This document shows positions 41,364-49,821 of a stretch of 64,000 bases of DNA, in pieces (the stretch's first letter is position 1; every line of letters starts with the position of its first letter). The stretch lies in contig ONFA01000002.1 in assembly GCA_900316975.1 (NCBI GenBank), positions 62,001-126,000 of the forward strand. The letters run 5' to 3'. This DNA comes from an uncultured Prevotellaceae bacterium (GTDB lineage: Bacteria; Bacteroidota; Bacteroidia; Bacteroidales; Bacteroidaceae). A program made the position numbers and the translations under genes. The notes below the pieces were generated by a model. That model was not told the origin of the DNA. It did not search any database and saw only the letters and a program-made list of their open reading frames with translations.

Positions 41364-43325
41364 TTAATAAGAGTGAACATCTCGGCAGAAGAAATAGAAC
41401 CAATAGAAAGTGTTGCCGTAGGTGCTCTTCGTCGCCTCTGCCACTTGGTCAGAATTCAGACCCGACTGGAGCAGCGATTGCGACATTTGCTGGAATCCTT
41501 GGTAACTTTTTTTCACCTCATCGCTGAAAGGCATGCCCTGGATGTCTGCACTTTCAGGTTCCAGATTGCCATACAGGATGGCAGCCTCCTGATAGTGGGT
41601 AGGCATCGGTTCGCCCTGATGCAATTGGGCGTAGAGGAAGAAGCGTGGCCAGAACAACTGAATGTCCTTCTGTATCAAAGCATAGTTCAGTGTCAGTTCC
41701 TGCAAGAGTTTGCTGTCCTTGTTCATCGTCTGGCTGAAGTAAGTGAGCAGATACATCTCACACAATCCGTTGTCGCCATCCAATACTGTGCCCATATGGT
41801 CGCGCAGTTCACGTACACTGTCAAACTCTGGATACTTCTTGATAAGTTCAGGTTTCTCCACAATGGGCAGCAGGCGTTCAGCCCAATCTCGGTAGTAGAT
41901 GCTTGTGCGTAAAATGTCTAGATACCGCTTTGCCATCTCCATCTCACCATGCACTAGCGCACATCGTGCCAGAATTTTCAGACGGTCATAGCTGTAACCG
42001 AATTCCACACTGTTTTCGATGCCCCAGCGCACGGCAAAATTTGTCTTGCCATGATAATAATAGATGAGTGGAGCTGCTGTTTGCACCATGTGGACGCGCA
42101 ACGTGTCAAACCCGTTAGTGGGGGGCTCCCCCATATTATTGTACTTGAACATTCTCGTGCCCATCTCTCCCTTGTTCAGCAATGCAATATTTTTCAGCAG
42201 CACCATTTCGCGCGAGGCATCACCAGGAATATTGCCCATCTCGTCCAGTACCTTGTCCCAGTCCTGCTCTTCGGCAGCACGATACATTCGCATCTCTGCA
42301 TGATAGTTGTAGTTCTGGAAATCGCTTTTTTCTGTCCAGAACCACGACAGCACCAACACGGCAATTGTGACAATATAGACAGTCCATGCCATCCTCTTAT
42401 TGTTCTCCACCTTCTTGGGCAAGAAGGGGAATATGAGTGGCACCGCATACAGTACAATGAATGGAATGGTGGGTGTGAAACTGGTCATGTCGTTATTCTC
42501 AAAGAATGCAATGCCGACCGTCCACATATCTTCAAAACGGGTGTTGGCATAAAGGTTGTAGCACATGAATGGTACCAGCCCAATCAATGCCAATGGTGTC
42601 AAAGGCAATAAGATTTTGCTTATGGTGGAGTCTGTGGCTTTCATACGTGTGATTGACAACATTGACACATATAAGAATGCCAACAGCGTGTACCATCCGA
42701 GAAATGGATAAGTTAGCGACATCAAGATTGTCACTAAAATGCAATCTGATTTCTTTTTGAAGAAAGAGTATAAAAACACCAACAGAACGGATAGGAAATA
42801 CCCTACCGTTCCGTAGAACCAATAACCTGTTTGCTTTATGTAATAGAGCCAATAGCCTGTGTCGATGGTGCTGACAAGCAGACAAATGGAAGGAATGGCA
42901 AGTAGGGCCATCCATGCTGCCTTTACCTTGAATGCCCATTTACTTATCAATATGCTCACCAGCCAAAGGGCAATCATGATGGAAGACCCTAAAGCGGGAT
43001 GATAAAAAAATTGGGTCAAGAACGATGCCACCCAACTAATGAAACCGCCGGGATGGTGCATACATTCTGAAAGAAAAGAAGAGTTAGACGTGAAGAAACC
43101 CTCGCTTTGTGCCATGAAGAGCATGTCGCTGTTGCGTACTATCAGGTGATAAACACCCAATGCCATCACGGTCACCACTGTAACAATGGCGATGCACAGT
43201 GATGTACCCTTTGTAATGGTCAATTTTTTCTTCTCTTTCTGGTTTTCTTCTATTGTCTTTTTTGCCAATGGGGGCTTTTTAATCTCCACCGAAACATCTC
43301 TTCTATGATTGTTTTTCTTGTTCAT
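41364..43325 (-). CDS. DUF6057-family membrane protein (copy 2)
   Basis: 653 residues from ATG 43325, which is preceded by a promoter-like box; a longer frame to 43448 would cross that promoter and the neighbour. A ~45-residue cytoplasmic Lys-rich start, then about eight to ten transmembrane helices to ~residue 330, then a soluble helical domain. GGFISWVASFLTQFFYHPAL and the end YGNTFYWFYFFCRDVHSY match copy 1; the additional length is mainly extra membrane helices in the middle. First gene of the three-gene unit. Confidence 0.85.
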   Translation of the reverse strand: MNKKNNHRRDVSVEIKKPPLAKKTIEENQKEKKKLTITKGTSLCIAIVTVVTVMALGVYHLIVRNSDMLFMAQSEGFFTSNSSFLSECMHHPGGFISWVASFLTQFFYHPALGSSIMIALWLVSILISKWAFKVKAAWMALLAIPSICLLVSTIDTGYWLYYIKQTGYWFYGTVGYFLSVLLVFLYSFFKKKSDCILVTILMSLTYPFLGWYTLLAFLYVSMLSITRMKATDSTISKILLPLTPLALIGLVPFMCYNLYANTRFEDMWTVGIAFFENNDMTSFTPTIPFIVLYAVPLIFPFLPKKVENNKRMAWTVYIVTIAVLVLSWFWTEKSDFQNYNYHAEMRMYRAAEEQDWDKVLDEMGNIPGDASREMVLLKNIALLNKGEMGTRMFKYNNMGEPPTNGFDTLRVHMVQTAAPLIYYYHGKTNFAVRWGIENSVEFGYSYDRLKILARCALVHGEMEMAKRYLDILRTSIYYRDWAERLLPIVEKPELIKKYPEFDSVRELRDHMGTVLDGDNGLCEMYLLTYFSQTMNKDSKLLQELTLNYALIQKDIQLFWPRFFLYAQLHQGEPMPTHYQEAAILYGNLEPESADIQGMPFSDEVKKSYQGFQQMSQSLLQSGLNSDQVAEATKSTYGNTFYWFYFFCRDVHSY

Positions 43326-43349
43326 GGCTGATTGTTTGTGATTTGAATG

Positions 43350-43357
43350 CAAAGTTA
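43350..43357 (-). promoter_or_regulatory. -7 box for the DUF6057 unit
   Basis: CAAAGTTA on plus (TAACTTTG on minus), 25 bp upstream of ATG 43325. Confidence 0.65.
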
Positions 43358-43431
43358 CAAACTTTCTCTGAATCCAACACAAGTTTTTAGAAAAAGATTC
43401 AGCCTGATAAAATTTTTCTCCTATGAAACGC

Positions 43432-44043
43432 TTACAGCATCTGTTCAATATCTTTTCCTACCTTTTCCATGCTGTCGGTGGGTTCATAACGCTTTACCAC
43501 ACGCCCCTGCTGGTCGATGAGGAACTTCGTGAAGTTCCACTTGATGCTAGGCTTCTTGTCGTAGTCAACATCCTGCTTGCGGAGCATCCCGTCAAGCAAG
43601 GAACCCAACTTGTCTTTGAGATTGAAGCCGCCAAAGGACTTTTGCGACTTGAGGTAAGTGTATAAGGGTGACTCGTTCTTGCCATTCACGTCAATCTTGT
43701 CGAACTGCGGAAACTGAATGTTGAAGTTGGCGGTGCAGAACTGGTGAATCTCGGCAATGCTGCCAGGTGCTTGCTGCCCAAACTGATTGCAGGGAAAGTC
43801 GAGAATCTCAAAGCCCTGTGCATGATACTTCTCATAGAGAGCTTCAAGTTCTTTGTATTGGGGCGTAAAACCACACTTGGTGGCAGTGTTGACGATGAGG
43901 AGCACCTTGCCTTTGTAGTCGGCAAGTGACACGTCCTTACCTTCATCGTTCTTCACGGTGAAATCGTAGATGCTTTGTGCTTGAATGGGGTGTGCTATCA
44001 GCGCGAGGATGGCGAGGATGAGGGTGGGGAGAATCTTTCTCAT
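43432..44043 (-). CDS. Exported glutathione peroxidase (copy 1)
   Basis: 203 residues with signal peptide (MRKILPTLILAILALIAHPIQAQ). Peroxidatic Cys57 in NTATKCGFTPQ, the FPCNQFG block with the catalytic Gln, and KWNFTKFL with the catalytic Trp/Asn are present. Bacterial members use thioredoxin more than glutathione. It would detoxify peroxides in the periplasm. Its ATG overlaps the OhrR-like regulator stop by 4 bp, and a second, cytoplasmic copy lies on the other side of the regulator. Confidence 0.92.
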   Translation of the reverse strand: MRKILPTLILAILALIAHPIQAQSIYDFTVKNDEGKDVSLADYKGKVLLIVNTATKCGFTPQYKELEALYEKYHAQGFEILDFPCNQFGQQAPGSIAEIHQFCTANFNIQFPQFDKIDVNGKNESPLYTYLKSQKSFGGFNLKDKLGSLLDGMLRKQDVDYDKKPSIKWNFTKFLIDQQGRVVKRYEPTDSMEKVGKDIEQML

Positions 44044-44489
44044 TTGGCTTTGTTTTTAAGGGTTTCAATCAGTGCGTCCAACTCTGCAGCCAGCGTGAGG
44101 TAGTCCTCCGTCTGCAAAGGGCAGGCTGCCAGTTGCTCGCCCATTCCTTTGGGGATGAGGGCGTAGGCCTGCTCCTCCAGTTCTTGTCCTTTGAGGGTTA
44201 GACTGACGATTTGCTGACGCTTGTCGTTTTCACCTCGGCGACGCACCACCAGTCCCTGTTTCTCCATGCGTTGAAGCAGGGGAGTGACGGTGTTCGTTTC
44301 TAGCGTGAGACGGTGGGCAATGTCGTTCACGGGTTGGTTGTCCCGTTCCCACAGCACCATCAGCACAAGGTACTGTGGATAGGTAATGCCCAACTGATTG
44401 AACATCGGCGTGTACGCTTGTGTGATGAGTCGTGCTGCGGTGTAGAGGCGGAAACAAATCTGATTGTCTAATTGTAATTCTTTATGCAT
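44040..44489 (-). CDS. ohrR: MarR-family regulator of the OhrR (organic peroxide sensor) type
   Basis: 149 residues. The start LDNQICFRLYTAARLITQAY matches OhrR, where the cysteine at this place (Cys12 here) is oxidised by organic hydroperoxides and releases DNA. LGITYPQYLVLMVLWE and the winged-helix LETNTVTPLLQRMEKQGLV-R follow in the usual order. It is the middle gene between two glutathione peroxidases rather than next to ohr, so it very likely controls both in response to lipid peroxides. Confidence 0.88.
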   Translation of the reverse strand: MHKELQLDNQICFRLYTAARLITQAYTPMFNQLGITYPQYLVLMVLWERDNQPVNDIAHRLTLETNTVTPLLQRMEKQGLVVRRRGENDKRQQIVSLTLKGQELEEQAYALIPKGMGEQLAACPLQTEDYLTLAAELDALIETLKNKAK

Positions 44490-44551
44490 AAATAACTCTT
44501 TCAGAACGAGTATTCTATTGCCTTTTCTTTAACCTTTAAGAGAAACTATAT

Positions 44552-45094
44552 TCAGAGCATAGCTTCAATGTCTTTTTCGAAATCTTTGGGTTCAGTGGTG
44601 GGGGCATAACGTAGGATGGTCTTCCCGTCTTTCGAAATCAAAAACTTGGTGAAGTTCCACAAAATGTCACTGTCTTTCTCTACGCTCTTACTGAGTGTCT
44701 TGAGCATGGCGTGAGTGGCTTTGGCTTTCAGGCCGTGAAACTCCTCAGTGGGTGCCTGCGACTTCAGATATTCAAAGATAGGTTCAGCGGCAGGACCGTT
44801 CACGTCCGTCTTCTTCATAATTTGGAACGTCACGCCATAGTTCAGTTGGCAGAATTCCTCAATCTGTCCGTCGGTACCTGGGTCTTGCTCCTTAAACTGA
44901 TTGCAAGGGAAGCCAATCACTACCAATCCCTTGTCTTTATATTTTTGGTTCAACTCCTCCAGTCCTGCAAACTGAGGTGTGAAGCCGCACTTGCTGGCTG
45001 TGTTCACAATCAGCAATACCTTACCCTCGAACTGGGCGAAATCCAGTTCCTTACCCTTGCTTGTCAAAGCCTTGAAATCATAAATCTTTGCCAT
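44552..45094 (-). CDS. Cytoplasmic glutathione peroxidase (copy 2)
   Basis: 180 residues from ATG 45094 (MAKIYDFKAL), without signal peptide. Cys36 in NTASKCGFTPQ, GFPCNQF and LWNFTKFL give the same catalytic set as copy 1. The longer in-frame extension to 45184 is Lys/Arg-rich, crosses the promoter and was rejected. First gene of the gpx-ohrR-gpx unit; the spacer to ohrR is 62 bp. Confidence 0.92.
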   Translation of the reverse strand: MAKIYDFKALTSKGKELDFAQFEGKVLLIVNTASKCGFTPQFAGLEELNQKYKDKGLVVIGFPCNQFKEQDPGTDGQIEEFCQLNYGVTFQIMKKTDVNGPAAEPIFEYLKSQAPTEEFHGLKAKATHAMLKTLSKSVEKDSDILWNFTKFLISKDGKTILRYAPTTEPKDFEKDIEAML

Positions 45095-45154
45095 AACGAA
45101 TCTTAGTTTTTTGTTAGTTAATTCAACTTTCAATTTTTTATGTCGTTTGCGATG

Positions 45155-45189
45155 CAAAGGTACGGCTTTCTTTTTATATCGCAAGCGAT
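45155..45189 (-). promoter_or_regulatory. Promoter and candidate operator of the peroxidase-ohrR unit
   Basis: CAAAGGTA at 45155-45162 is the minus-strand -7 box TACCTTTG. Just upstream ATCGC-AA-GCGAT (45178-45189) is a short palindrome in the -33 region, and a further TTGCGAT half-site lies at 45147-45153; either could be the OhrR-like repressor site. The operator call is inference. Confidence 0.5.
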
Positions 45190-45282
45190 TTATTTACACT
45201 TTAACTTTGTTTAACGAATGAACGTTCACGATACATTGTATTCTTTCTGTACGTCAAACCACTTTTGCAAATAGTGGTAAAT

Positions 45283-47289
45283 TTACTTTCGGATGAGTTT
45301 GGCGGCAAAGCCACCGCCGCTGGCCATGTGGACGGTGATGGAGTGGTCGGTGCTGACGGGCAGGGTGAAGGTTTGTTGCCACACGTTGTAGTCGGTGGCA
45401 GTCTTGTCGGCATTTTCACCATCGAGGAAGGCGGTCATCTCGTAGGTGCCTGGGGGGAGGAAGGAGGCACTGACCTGTACGTCGCGGCTCTGCCAGTTGG
45501 TTTCGCCTGCCACATACCAGTCGTTGCCTTGTCGGCGCGCCACGATGATGTATTCGCCCATCTTGCCGCTGAGCACGCGCATCTCGTCATAGACGGTGGG
45601 GAGGGAGGCGATGAAGGCGGTGCATTCAGGCTCTCGCTCGTAGGCGGTGGGGGTGTCGGCCAGCATGGTGAGGGGCGACTCATGCACGATGTAGTGGGCG
45701 AGTTGGTGGCATCGTGTGCCCATGGTCATGGGGTGGTGGTAGATGGGCTGGAAGTCGGCTTTGCTGGCGTTGCGCATGCCGCCGGGGGTGAAATCGACAG
45801 GACCGACCATGCCTCGGATGAAGGGAAAGGTGACATCGTAGAGGGGCATGTCTTTGGAGGGTTCGTCTATGGTCTGGCCATCGCGTTGCACTTTGGCGCG
45901 TTCGGTCCACTTGACTTCTTCCATGCCGAAGACGGCTTCGAAGTTGATGACGTTGGGCCAGGTGCGTGTGATGCCTTGGGGGGCGAAGATGCCGTGATAG
46001 TCGAGCATGAGATGGCTCTGGGCGCAACGCTGGGCGATGCGGTATATCATCTGGGTGGCTTCTTGGTCGTAGCGGTCGAGGAAATCGACTTTGAATCCTT
46101 TGATGCCCATGGCGGCATAGTGGTTGCAGGCTTCGTCGAGTTGCTTGTCCAGCACGTTGAAGACTGTCCAGAGGATGATGCCGACGTTTTTCTGTTGGCC
46201 GTAGCGGACGAGTTCGGGCAGGTTGAGGTCGGGGATGACGGTGAGCATGTCGCCGCTCTTGGGGTTGTACCAGCCTTCGTCCAGAATGATGTATTCGAGT
46301 CCGTGCTTGGCGGCGAAGTCGATGTAGTGGCGATAGGTCTCTTGGTTGATGCCGGCCTTGAAGCCTACACCGGTGATGCTCCAGTCGTTCCACCAGTCCC
46401 AGGCCACTTTGCCGGGACGAATCCAGGAGGTGTCGCCCTTGATGCGCGAGGGGGAGGCCAACTGGTAGGCGAGGGTGTTGGTGGGCATTTCGGCATCGTC
46501 GTGGGTGATGGCGAGGATGCGCCACGGGAAGGTGCGGTTGCCTTTGCCTTGGGCGATGTAGTCTTGGGTGGAGGTGACGTATTTCTGCACCCTCCAAGGG
46601 TAGTGGTCGAAGGTCTTGGGGCAGGGGGCGAAGGTGGCTGTCAGCGAGGTCTTTTCTCCCTTCACGAACATGCCGGGATAGTTCTCCACGTCGGTCTCCA
46701 TCAGGGTGACTTTGGCGGTCTTGCAATCGACGGTGGCTGGCAGGAAGGCTTCGAGTGGCTTGCTGTGTGAGAGGGGTGCTACATCGTAGGTGGCTTGAAA
46801 GGCCATCGCCTTGGGGTTCTTCTCGTTGGTGGAGTAGGGAAGATAGGCTGTGAAGTCGTCGGCAAAGGTGAAGTTTGCTTTCTCGTCTTTCACCGTCCAT
46901 TCGCCTTTGGCCGATGTGGTGATAAAGCGGTAGGCCACTCCGCTGTTGTAGGCACGGAACTCTACGTTCACGCCGTTTTTGTTCTTCACCTTCATCTGGT
47001 TGTATTCGTCGTCGAACGAGGTGATTTTGTAGTTGGGCGCGTCGAAATGTTCTTTGGCCGACTGGGTGGATGCACTGATGTATTGACTGGCTTTTGTTCC
47101 TTCAAGAAGCATGACTGCTTCTCCTTGGAGGAGCGTTTTCCCGTTGTCGATGATATTAAAGACCAGTTCTTTATCTGCATTTATTTCAATCTTTACATGA
47201 CCGTTGGGCGATGTGAGTGTCTGTCGAACTTGTGCCTGCACGGTGAGTGCCGATGCAGCAAGGCACCATGTGGTGAAAAGGTATTTCAT
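45283..47289 (-). CDS. Glycoside hydrolase family 97 (alpha-galactosidase/alpha-glucosidase type)
   Basis: 668 residues from ATG 47289 with a signal peptide (MKYLFTTWCLAASALTVQAQ). N-terminal beta-sandwich to ~265, (beta/alpha)8 barrel ~270-550, C-terminal beta-domain. WDWWNDWSITG, YIILDEGWYNP, FKVDFLDRYDQ and YHGIFAPQGITRTWPNV are the GH97 blocks. The Asp of KVDFLDR corresponds, as I recall, to the nucleophile of the retaining branch (BtGal97b), whereas inverting SusB-type enzymes lack it; that favours an alpha-galactosidase-type retaining enzyme, with moderate certainty. Located in the periplasm, without SusCD genes nearby. Confidence 0.9.
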   Translation of the reverse strand: MKYLFTTWCLAASALTVQAQVRQTLTSPNGHVKIEINADKELVFNIIDNGKTLLQGEAVMLLEGTKASQYISASTQSAKEHFDAPNYKITSFDDEYNQMKVKNKNGVNVEFRAYNSGVAYRFITTSAKGEWTVKDEKANFTFADDFTAYLPYSTNEKNPKAMAFQATYDVAPLSHSKPLEAFLPATVDCKTAKVTLMETDVENYPGMFVKGEKTSLTATFAPCPKTFDHYPWRVQKYVTSTQDYIAQGKGNRTFPWRILAITHDDAEMPTNTLAYQLASPSRIKGDTSWIRPGKVAWDWWNDWSITGVGFKAGINQETYRHYIDFAAKHGLEYIILDEGWYNPKSGDMLTVIPDLNLPELVRYGQQKNVGIILWTVFNVLDKQLDEACNHYAAMGIKGFKVDFLDRYDQEATQMIYRIAQRCAQSHLMLDYHGIFAPQGITRTWPNVINFEAVFGMEEVKWTERAKVQRDGQTIDEPSKDMPLYDVTFPFIRGMVGPVDFTPGGMRNASKADFQPIYHHPMTMGTRCHQLAHYIVHESPLTMLADTPTAYEREPECTAFIASLPTVYDEMRVLSGKMGEYIIVARRQGNDWYVAGETNWQSRDVQVSASFLPPGTYEMTAFLDGENADKTATDYNVWQQTFTLPVSTDHSITVHMASGGGFAAKLIRK

Positions 47290-47302
47290 GTTACTTTGTT
47301 TA

Positions 47303-47569
47303 AGTTTCGGAGGTCTTTTCAACAACGAATTTCACGAATGAAATGAATTTTTTTCATGCGGCGAGAAGAAGTATTACACGAAGCACCTTTGGTGCAACGA
47401 ATGACACGAATGAGACTTCCTCTCGCGGAAGTCTGCCATCCGGTTGGCATTCGTGAAATTCGTTGCCGCTTGCGGCTTCGTGAAATAAATCTCTGTCAGC
47501 ATGGCCCTGAATATTCGTTTCATTCGTGAAATTCGTTGTTGAAAAAAGACTGTTTGGAACTTCCGAAAG
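47303..47569. repeat. Long nested palindromic element upstream of GH97
   Basis: The left arm (47303-47347, containing CAACGAATTTCACGAATGAA) is repeated in reverse complement at the right (47515-47569, containing TTCATTCGTGAAATTCGTTG). Inside are smaller palindromes, CACCTTTGGTG and GACTTCCTCTCGCGGAAGTC, and further CACGAATG/CATTCGTG words. It fills almost the entire spacer between the GH97 and DUF6055 genes. Confidence 0.75.
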
Positions 47570-47574
47570 TTGAA

Positions 47575-48891
47575 TTACTTTATATTATATGTATAGATGT
47601 GTGGTTCTTCGGGTTTGGTGTTCTCGTCGTAAGGATTGAAGGTGTAGGGTTTGTAGTCGCCAAGAGGATAGCCCGTCACGACGAGATAGACGTCTTTGGT
47701 GTCAGCTGGCAGATTCATCTTCAGCACACCTTTGGCACCTGTGGCGATGTCGCCATAGGTGGCATGGGCCTTGTCGTTCACGGCCACGAGTCGGTAGGCG
47801 TAGCCGTCGTTCTTGTCGGCACCCGTGAACTTCACCTTCACGGTCGGCTTTCCTTGGGTGTCGAGTTTGACGATGTTGGCACCAAACACCTGCAAGGGCT
47901 TCTGGTTCACAAACTCGCCTGCATACTTCTTGTTTGCCTCGTGCTTGCCGGGGAAGTCGAAGGTGAGCAGGCGTGAGTAGCAATCGACGGCTTCTTTGGC
48001 AAAGTCCTCGTTGCTGAGGTTGAACATCTTCATGTAGGTGGAGGCGGGGTCGTCGCCACGCTTGCCGGCACGGAAGAGGTCGCCGATGACGGTGAGTCCG
48101 TGCTTCATGCTCCAGTATTCGAGCAGATAGGGTGAGTGGTATATGTTTTCGCCATCGAGGAAACGCAGGTTGGCGTGGTCGATGAAGGCTTTCCAGTGGT
48201 AGTTCTCGTCGGTGGGCCATTCGGGGTTCACATTCCAGAGCATCCATTGGCTGCACATCTCGAATATGCCGCCACCGCCCCAACTCTCGCCCTGACGGTC
48301 GCAGGCTATCATCGACTGGAACGAGTGGCCGAGTTCGTGGGCGATGCAGTTCAACTTCTTGTCTTGCACACGGTTGGGGGCAATCCACAGGGCGCCAATC
48401 ACTCCGTCGTAGTCGCCACCGTAGGCGGTGCCTTCGAGCGAGTAGTTGAGCATCACCATCATGCGATACTTGTCAGCATTTGAACCGGGTTTGATGAATT
48501 TAAGGTCATTCTTGTAATAGTCATAGAAAGTTTGGATGCGTCCTATGAGGTTCATCAAGTCCACCTTCATATTGTGTCCTTCAAGGTCGGGAGCCTTGCT
48601 CAAATCGGGACCAAAAGGCTTTTCCCAGAAGACGATCACGTCATCGGTATAAGCGCAACGGGCAAAACTCCATTTCGAGGCAGCCTTAGTGAAGTCGTTA
48701 TCCCTCAAGTCTTGCGGAATATAGACCTCCTTACCCTGTGGAGCGTCGTAGATGGGAGTTCTGACGACCTCGGTCATGGTTGTCTTGGTTTGGGCTTCGA
48801 TGGTGGTTTGAGCAGATGTTGGACAAGCAAGTCCGAGCATCAAAAGTACAGACAAAGAAAATCCTTGCCTGTTTTTCTTGTTAGTTTTCAT
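47575..48891 (-). CDS. Secreted DUF6055-like zinc-metallopeptidase-like protein
   Basis: 438 residues with an N-terminal signal (after a basic start, FSLSVLLMLGLACPTSAQ). HELGHSFQ in the middle is an H-E-x-x-H zinc motif; WGGGGIFEMCSQWMLW a little downstream supplies the third ligand candidate (Glu), as in gluzincin-like families. The C-terminal ~120 residues are a beta-domain. The call to DUF6055 is by resemblance. Single gene, with a -7 box (minus TAACTTTG) at 48937-48944. Confidence 0.75.
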   Translation of the reverse strand: MKTNKKNRQGFSLSVLLMLGLACPTSAQTTIEAQTKTTMTEVVRTPIYDAPQGKEVYIPQDLRDNDFTKAASKWSFARCAYTDDVIVFWEKPFGPDLSKAPDLEGHNMKVDLMNLIGRIQTFYDYYKNDLKFIKPGSNADKYRMMVMLNYSLEGTAYGGDYDGVIGALWIAPNRVQDKKLNCIAHELGHSFQSMIACDRQGESWGGGGIFEMCSQWMLWNVNPEWPTDENYHWKAFIDHANLRFLDGENIYHSPYLLEYWSMKHGLTVIGDLFRAGKRGDDPASTYMKMFNLSNEDFAKEAVDCYSRLLTFDFPGKHEANKKYAGEFVNQKPLQVFGANIVKLDTQGKPTVKVKFTGADKNDGYAYRLVAVNDKAHATYGDIATGAKGVLKMNLPADTKDVYLVVTGYPLGDYKPYTFNPYDENTKPEEPHIYTYNIK

Positions 48892-48936
48892 TGTTTCAGT
48901 GATTTAATAATTAGCTAATCGTAAAAAATCATGCCA

Positions 48937-48944
48937 CAAAGTTA
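48937..48944 (-). promoter_or_regulatory. -7 box for the DUF6055-like gene
   Basis: CAAAGTTA on plus (TAACTTTG on minus), 46 bp upstream of the start at 48891. Confidence 0.6.
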
Positions 48945-49028
48945 CAGATTTTCTCTTTTTTTACAAAAAAAATAGGGTCAATTGAAAAGATTTTCTCCTT
49001 TTTCTACGCTCTTCTTATTTTTATTTAC

Positions 49029-49036
49029 TAATTTTG
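49029..49036 (+). promoter_or_regulatory. -7 box for the scaffold-GGGtGRT pair
   Basis: TAATTTTG followed by CA, 68 bp upstream of the ATG at 49105; divergent from the DUF6055-like gene promoter. Confidence 0.55.
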
Positions 49037-49104
49037 CAAGCATTTTCAAAGCATTTTGATGAAAACACATTTATATTATTAATCAATAAATTTGGTTTAC
49101 AATT

Positions 49105-49806
49105 ATGGTTTATTCTAAAGAAGTACAGGAAATGTGCTGTGTAGCCAAAGGCCCCAACCACGGACCCGCTCCAATTCCCGAAGAGGGTAAGTGGATTCAG
49201 GCTAAGGAAATCAAGGACATTTCTGGCATGACACACGGCATTGGCTGGTGTGCTCCCCAGCAGGGTTGCTGCAAGTTGTCTCTCAACGTGAAGGAAGGTA
49301 TCATCGAGGAATGTCTCGTTGAGACCATTGGTTGCTCTGGTATGACTCACTCTGCCGCTATGGCATCGGAGATTCTGCCCGGCAAGACCATCCTCGAGGC
49401 TCTCAACACCGACCTTGTTTGCGATGCCATCAACACTGCCATGCGCGAACTCTTCCTCCAGATTGTCTATGGTCGCACTCAGAGTGCATTCTCAGAGGGC
49501 GGTCTCGTGATTGGCGCTGGTTTGGAAGACCTCGGCAAGGGACTCGTTTCACAGTGTGGTACACTCTACGGCACCAAGTTGAAGGGAACTCGCTATCTCC
49601 AACTCACCGAAGGTTACATCACCAAGATGTTCCTCGACGAGGACAACGAGGTTTGTGGCTACGAGTATGTTCACATGGGTAAGTTCATGGAGGCTGTGAA
49701 GAAAGGCATGGACGCTAATGAGGCTCTCAAGAGCGTTACAGGCACTTATGGCCGCACGAAGCCTGAACAGGGAGTTGTTAAATCTATTGACCCACGTAAA
49801 GAATAA
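49105..49806 (+). CDS. Iron-sulfur cluster assembly scaffold-like protein
   Basis: 233 residues, cytoplasmic. A CAPQQGCC cluster at ~50-57 and LVETIGCSGMTHSAAMASEIL (GCSG at ~73-76) recall the cysteine layout of NifU/IscU scaffold domains. In Bacteroidetes and some Firmicutes this gene is always found immediately before a 'GGGtGRT' gene, as here (15-bp gap with a Shine-Dalgarno site). The role in Fe-S assembly is inferred by resemblance; the pair is otherwise uncharacterised to my knowledge. Confidence 0.75.
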   Translation: MVYSKEVQEMCCVAKGPNHGPAPIPEEGKWIQAKEIKDISGMTHGIGWCAPQQGCCKLSLNVKEGIIEECLVETIGCSGMTHSAAMASEILPGKTILEALNTDLVCDAINTAMRELFLQIVYGRTQSAFSEGGLVIGAGLEDLGKGLVSQCGTLYGTKLKGTRYLQLTEGYITKMFLDEDNEVCGYEYVHMGKFMEAVKKGMDANEALKSVTGTYGRTKPEQGVVKSIDPRKE

Positions 49807-49811
49807 GGAGG
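49806..49811 (+). promoter_or_regulatory. Strong Shine-Dalgarno site of the GGGtGRT gene
   Basis: AGGAGG, 10 bp before the ATG at 49822 and overlapping the stop of the previous gene; suggests coupled, high-level translation. Confidence 0.65.
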
Positions 49812-49821
49812 AAACAAGACT

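Noticed and set aside
45265..46770. 501-codon plus-strand open frame, rich in Gly, Val, Glu, His and Asp
   Set aside because: It is the antisense of the GH97 gene, which has full family motifs and a signal peptide on minus; the plus-strand composition is that of a codon-bias shadow.
45680..46900. 406-codon minus-strand frame overlapping GH97
   Set aside because: Arg/His/Pro-rich alternative frame inside the GH97 gene without any recognisable domain.
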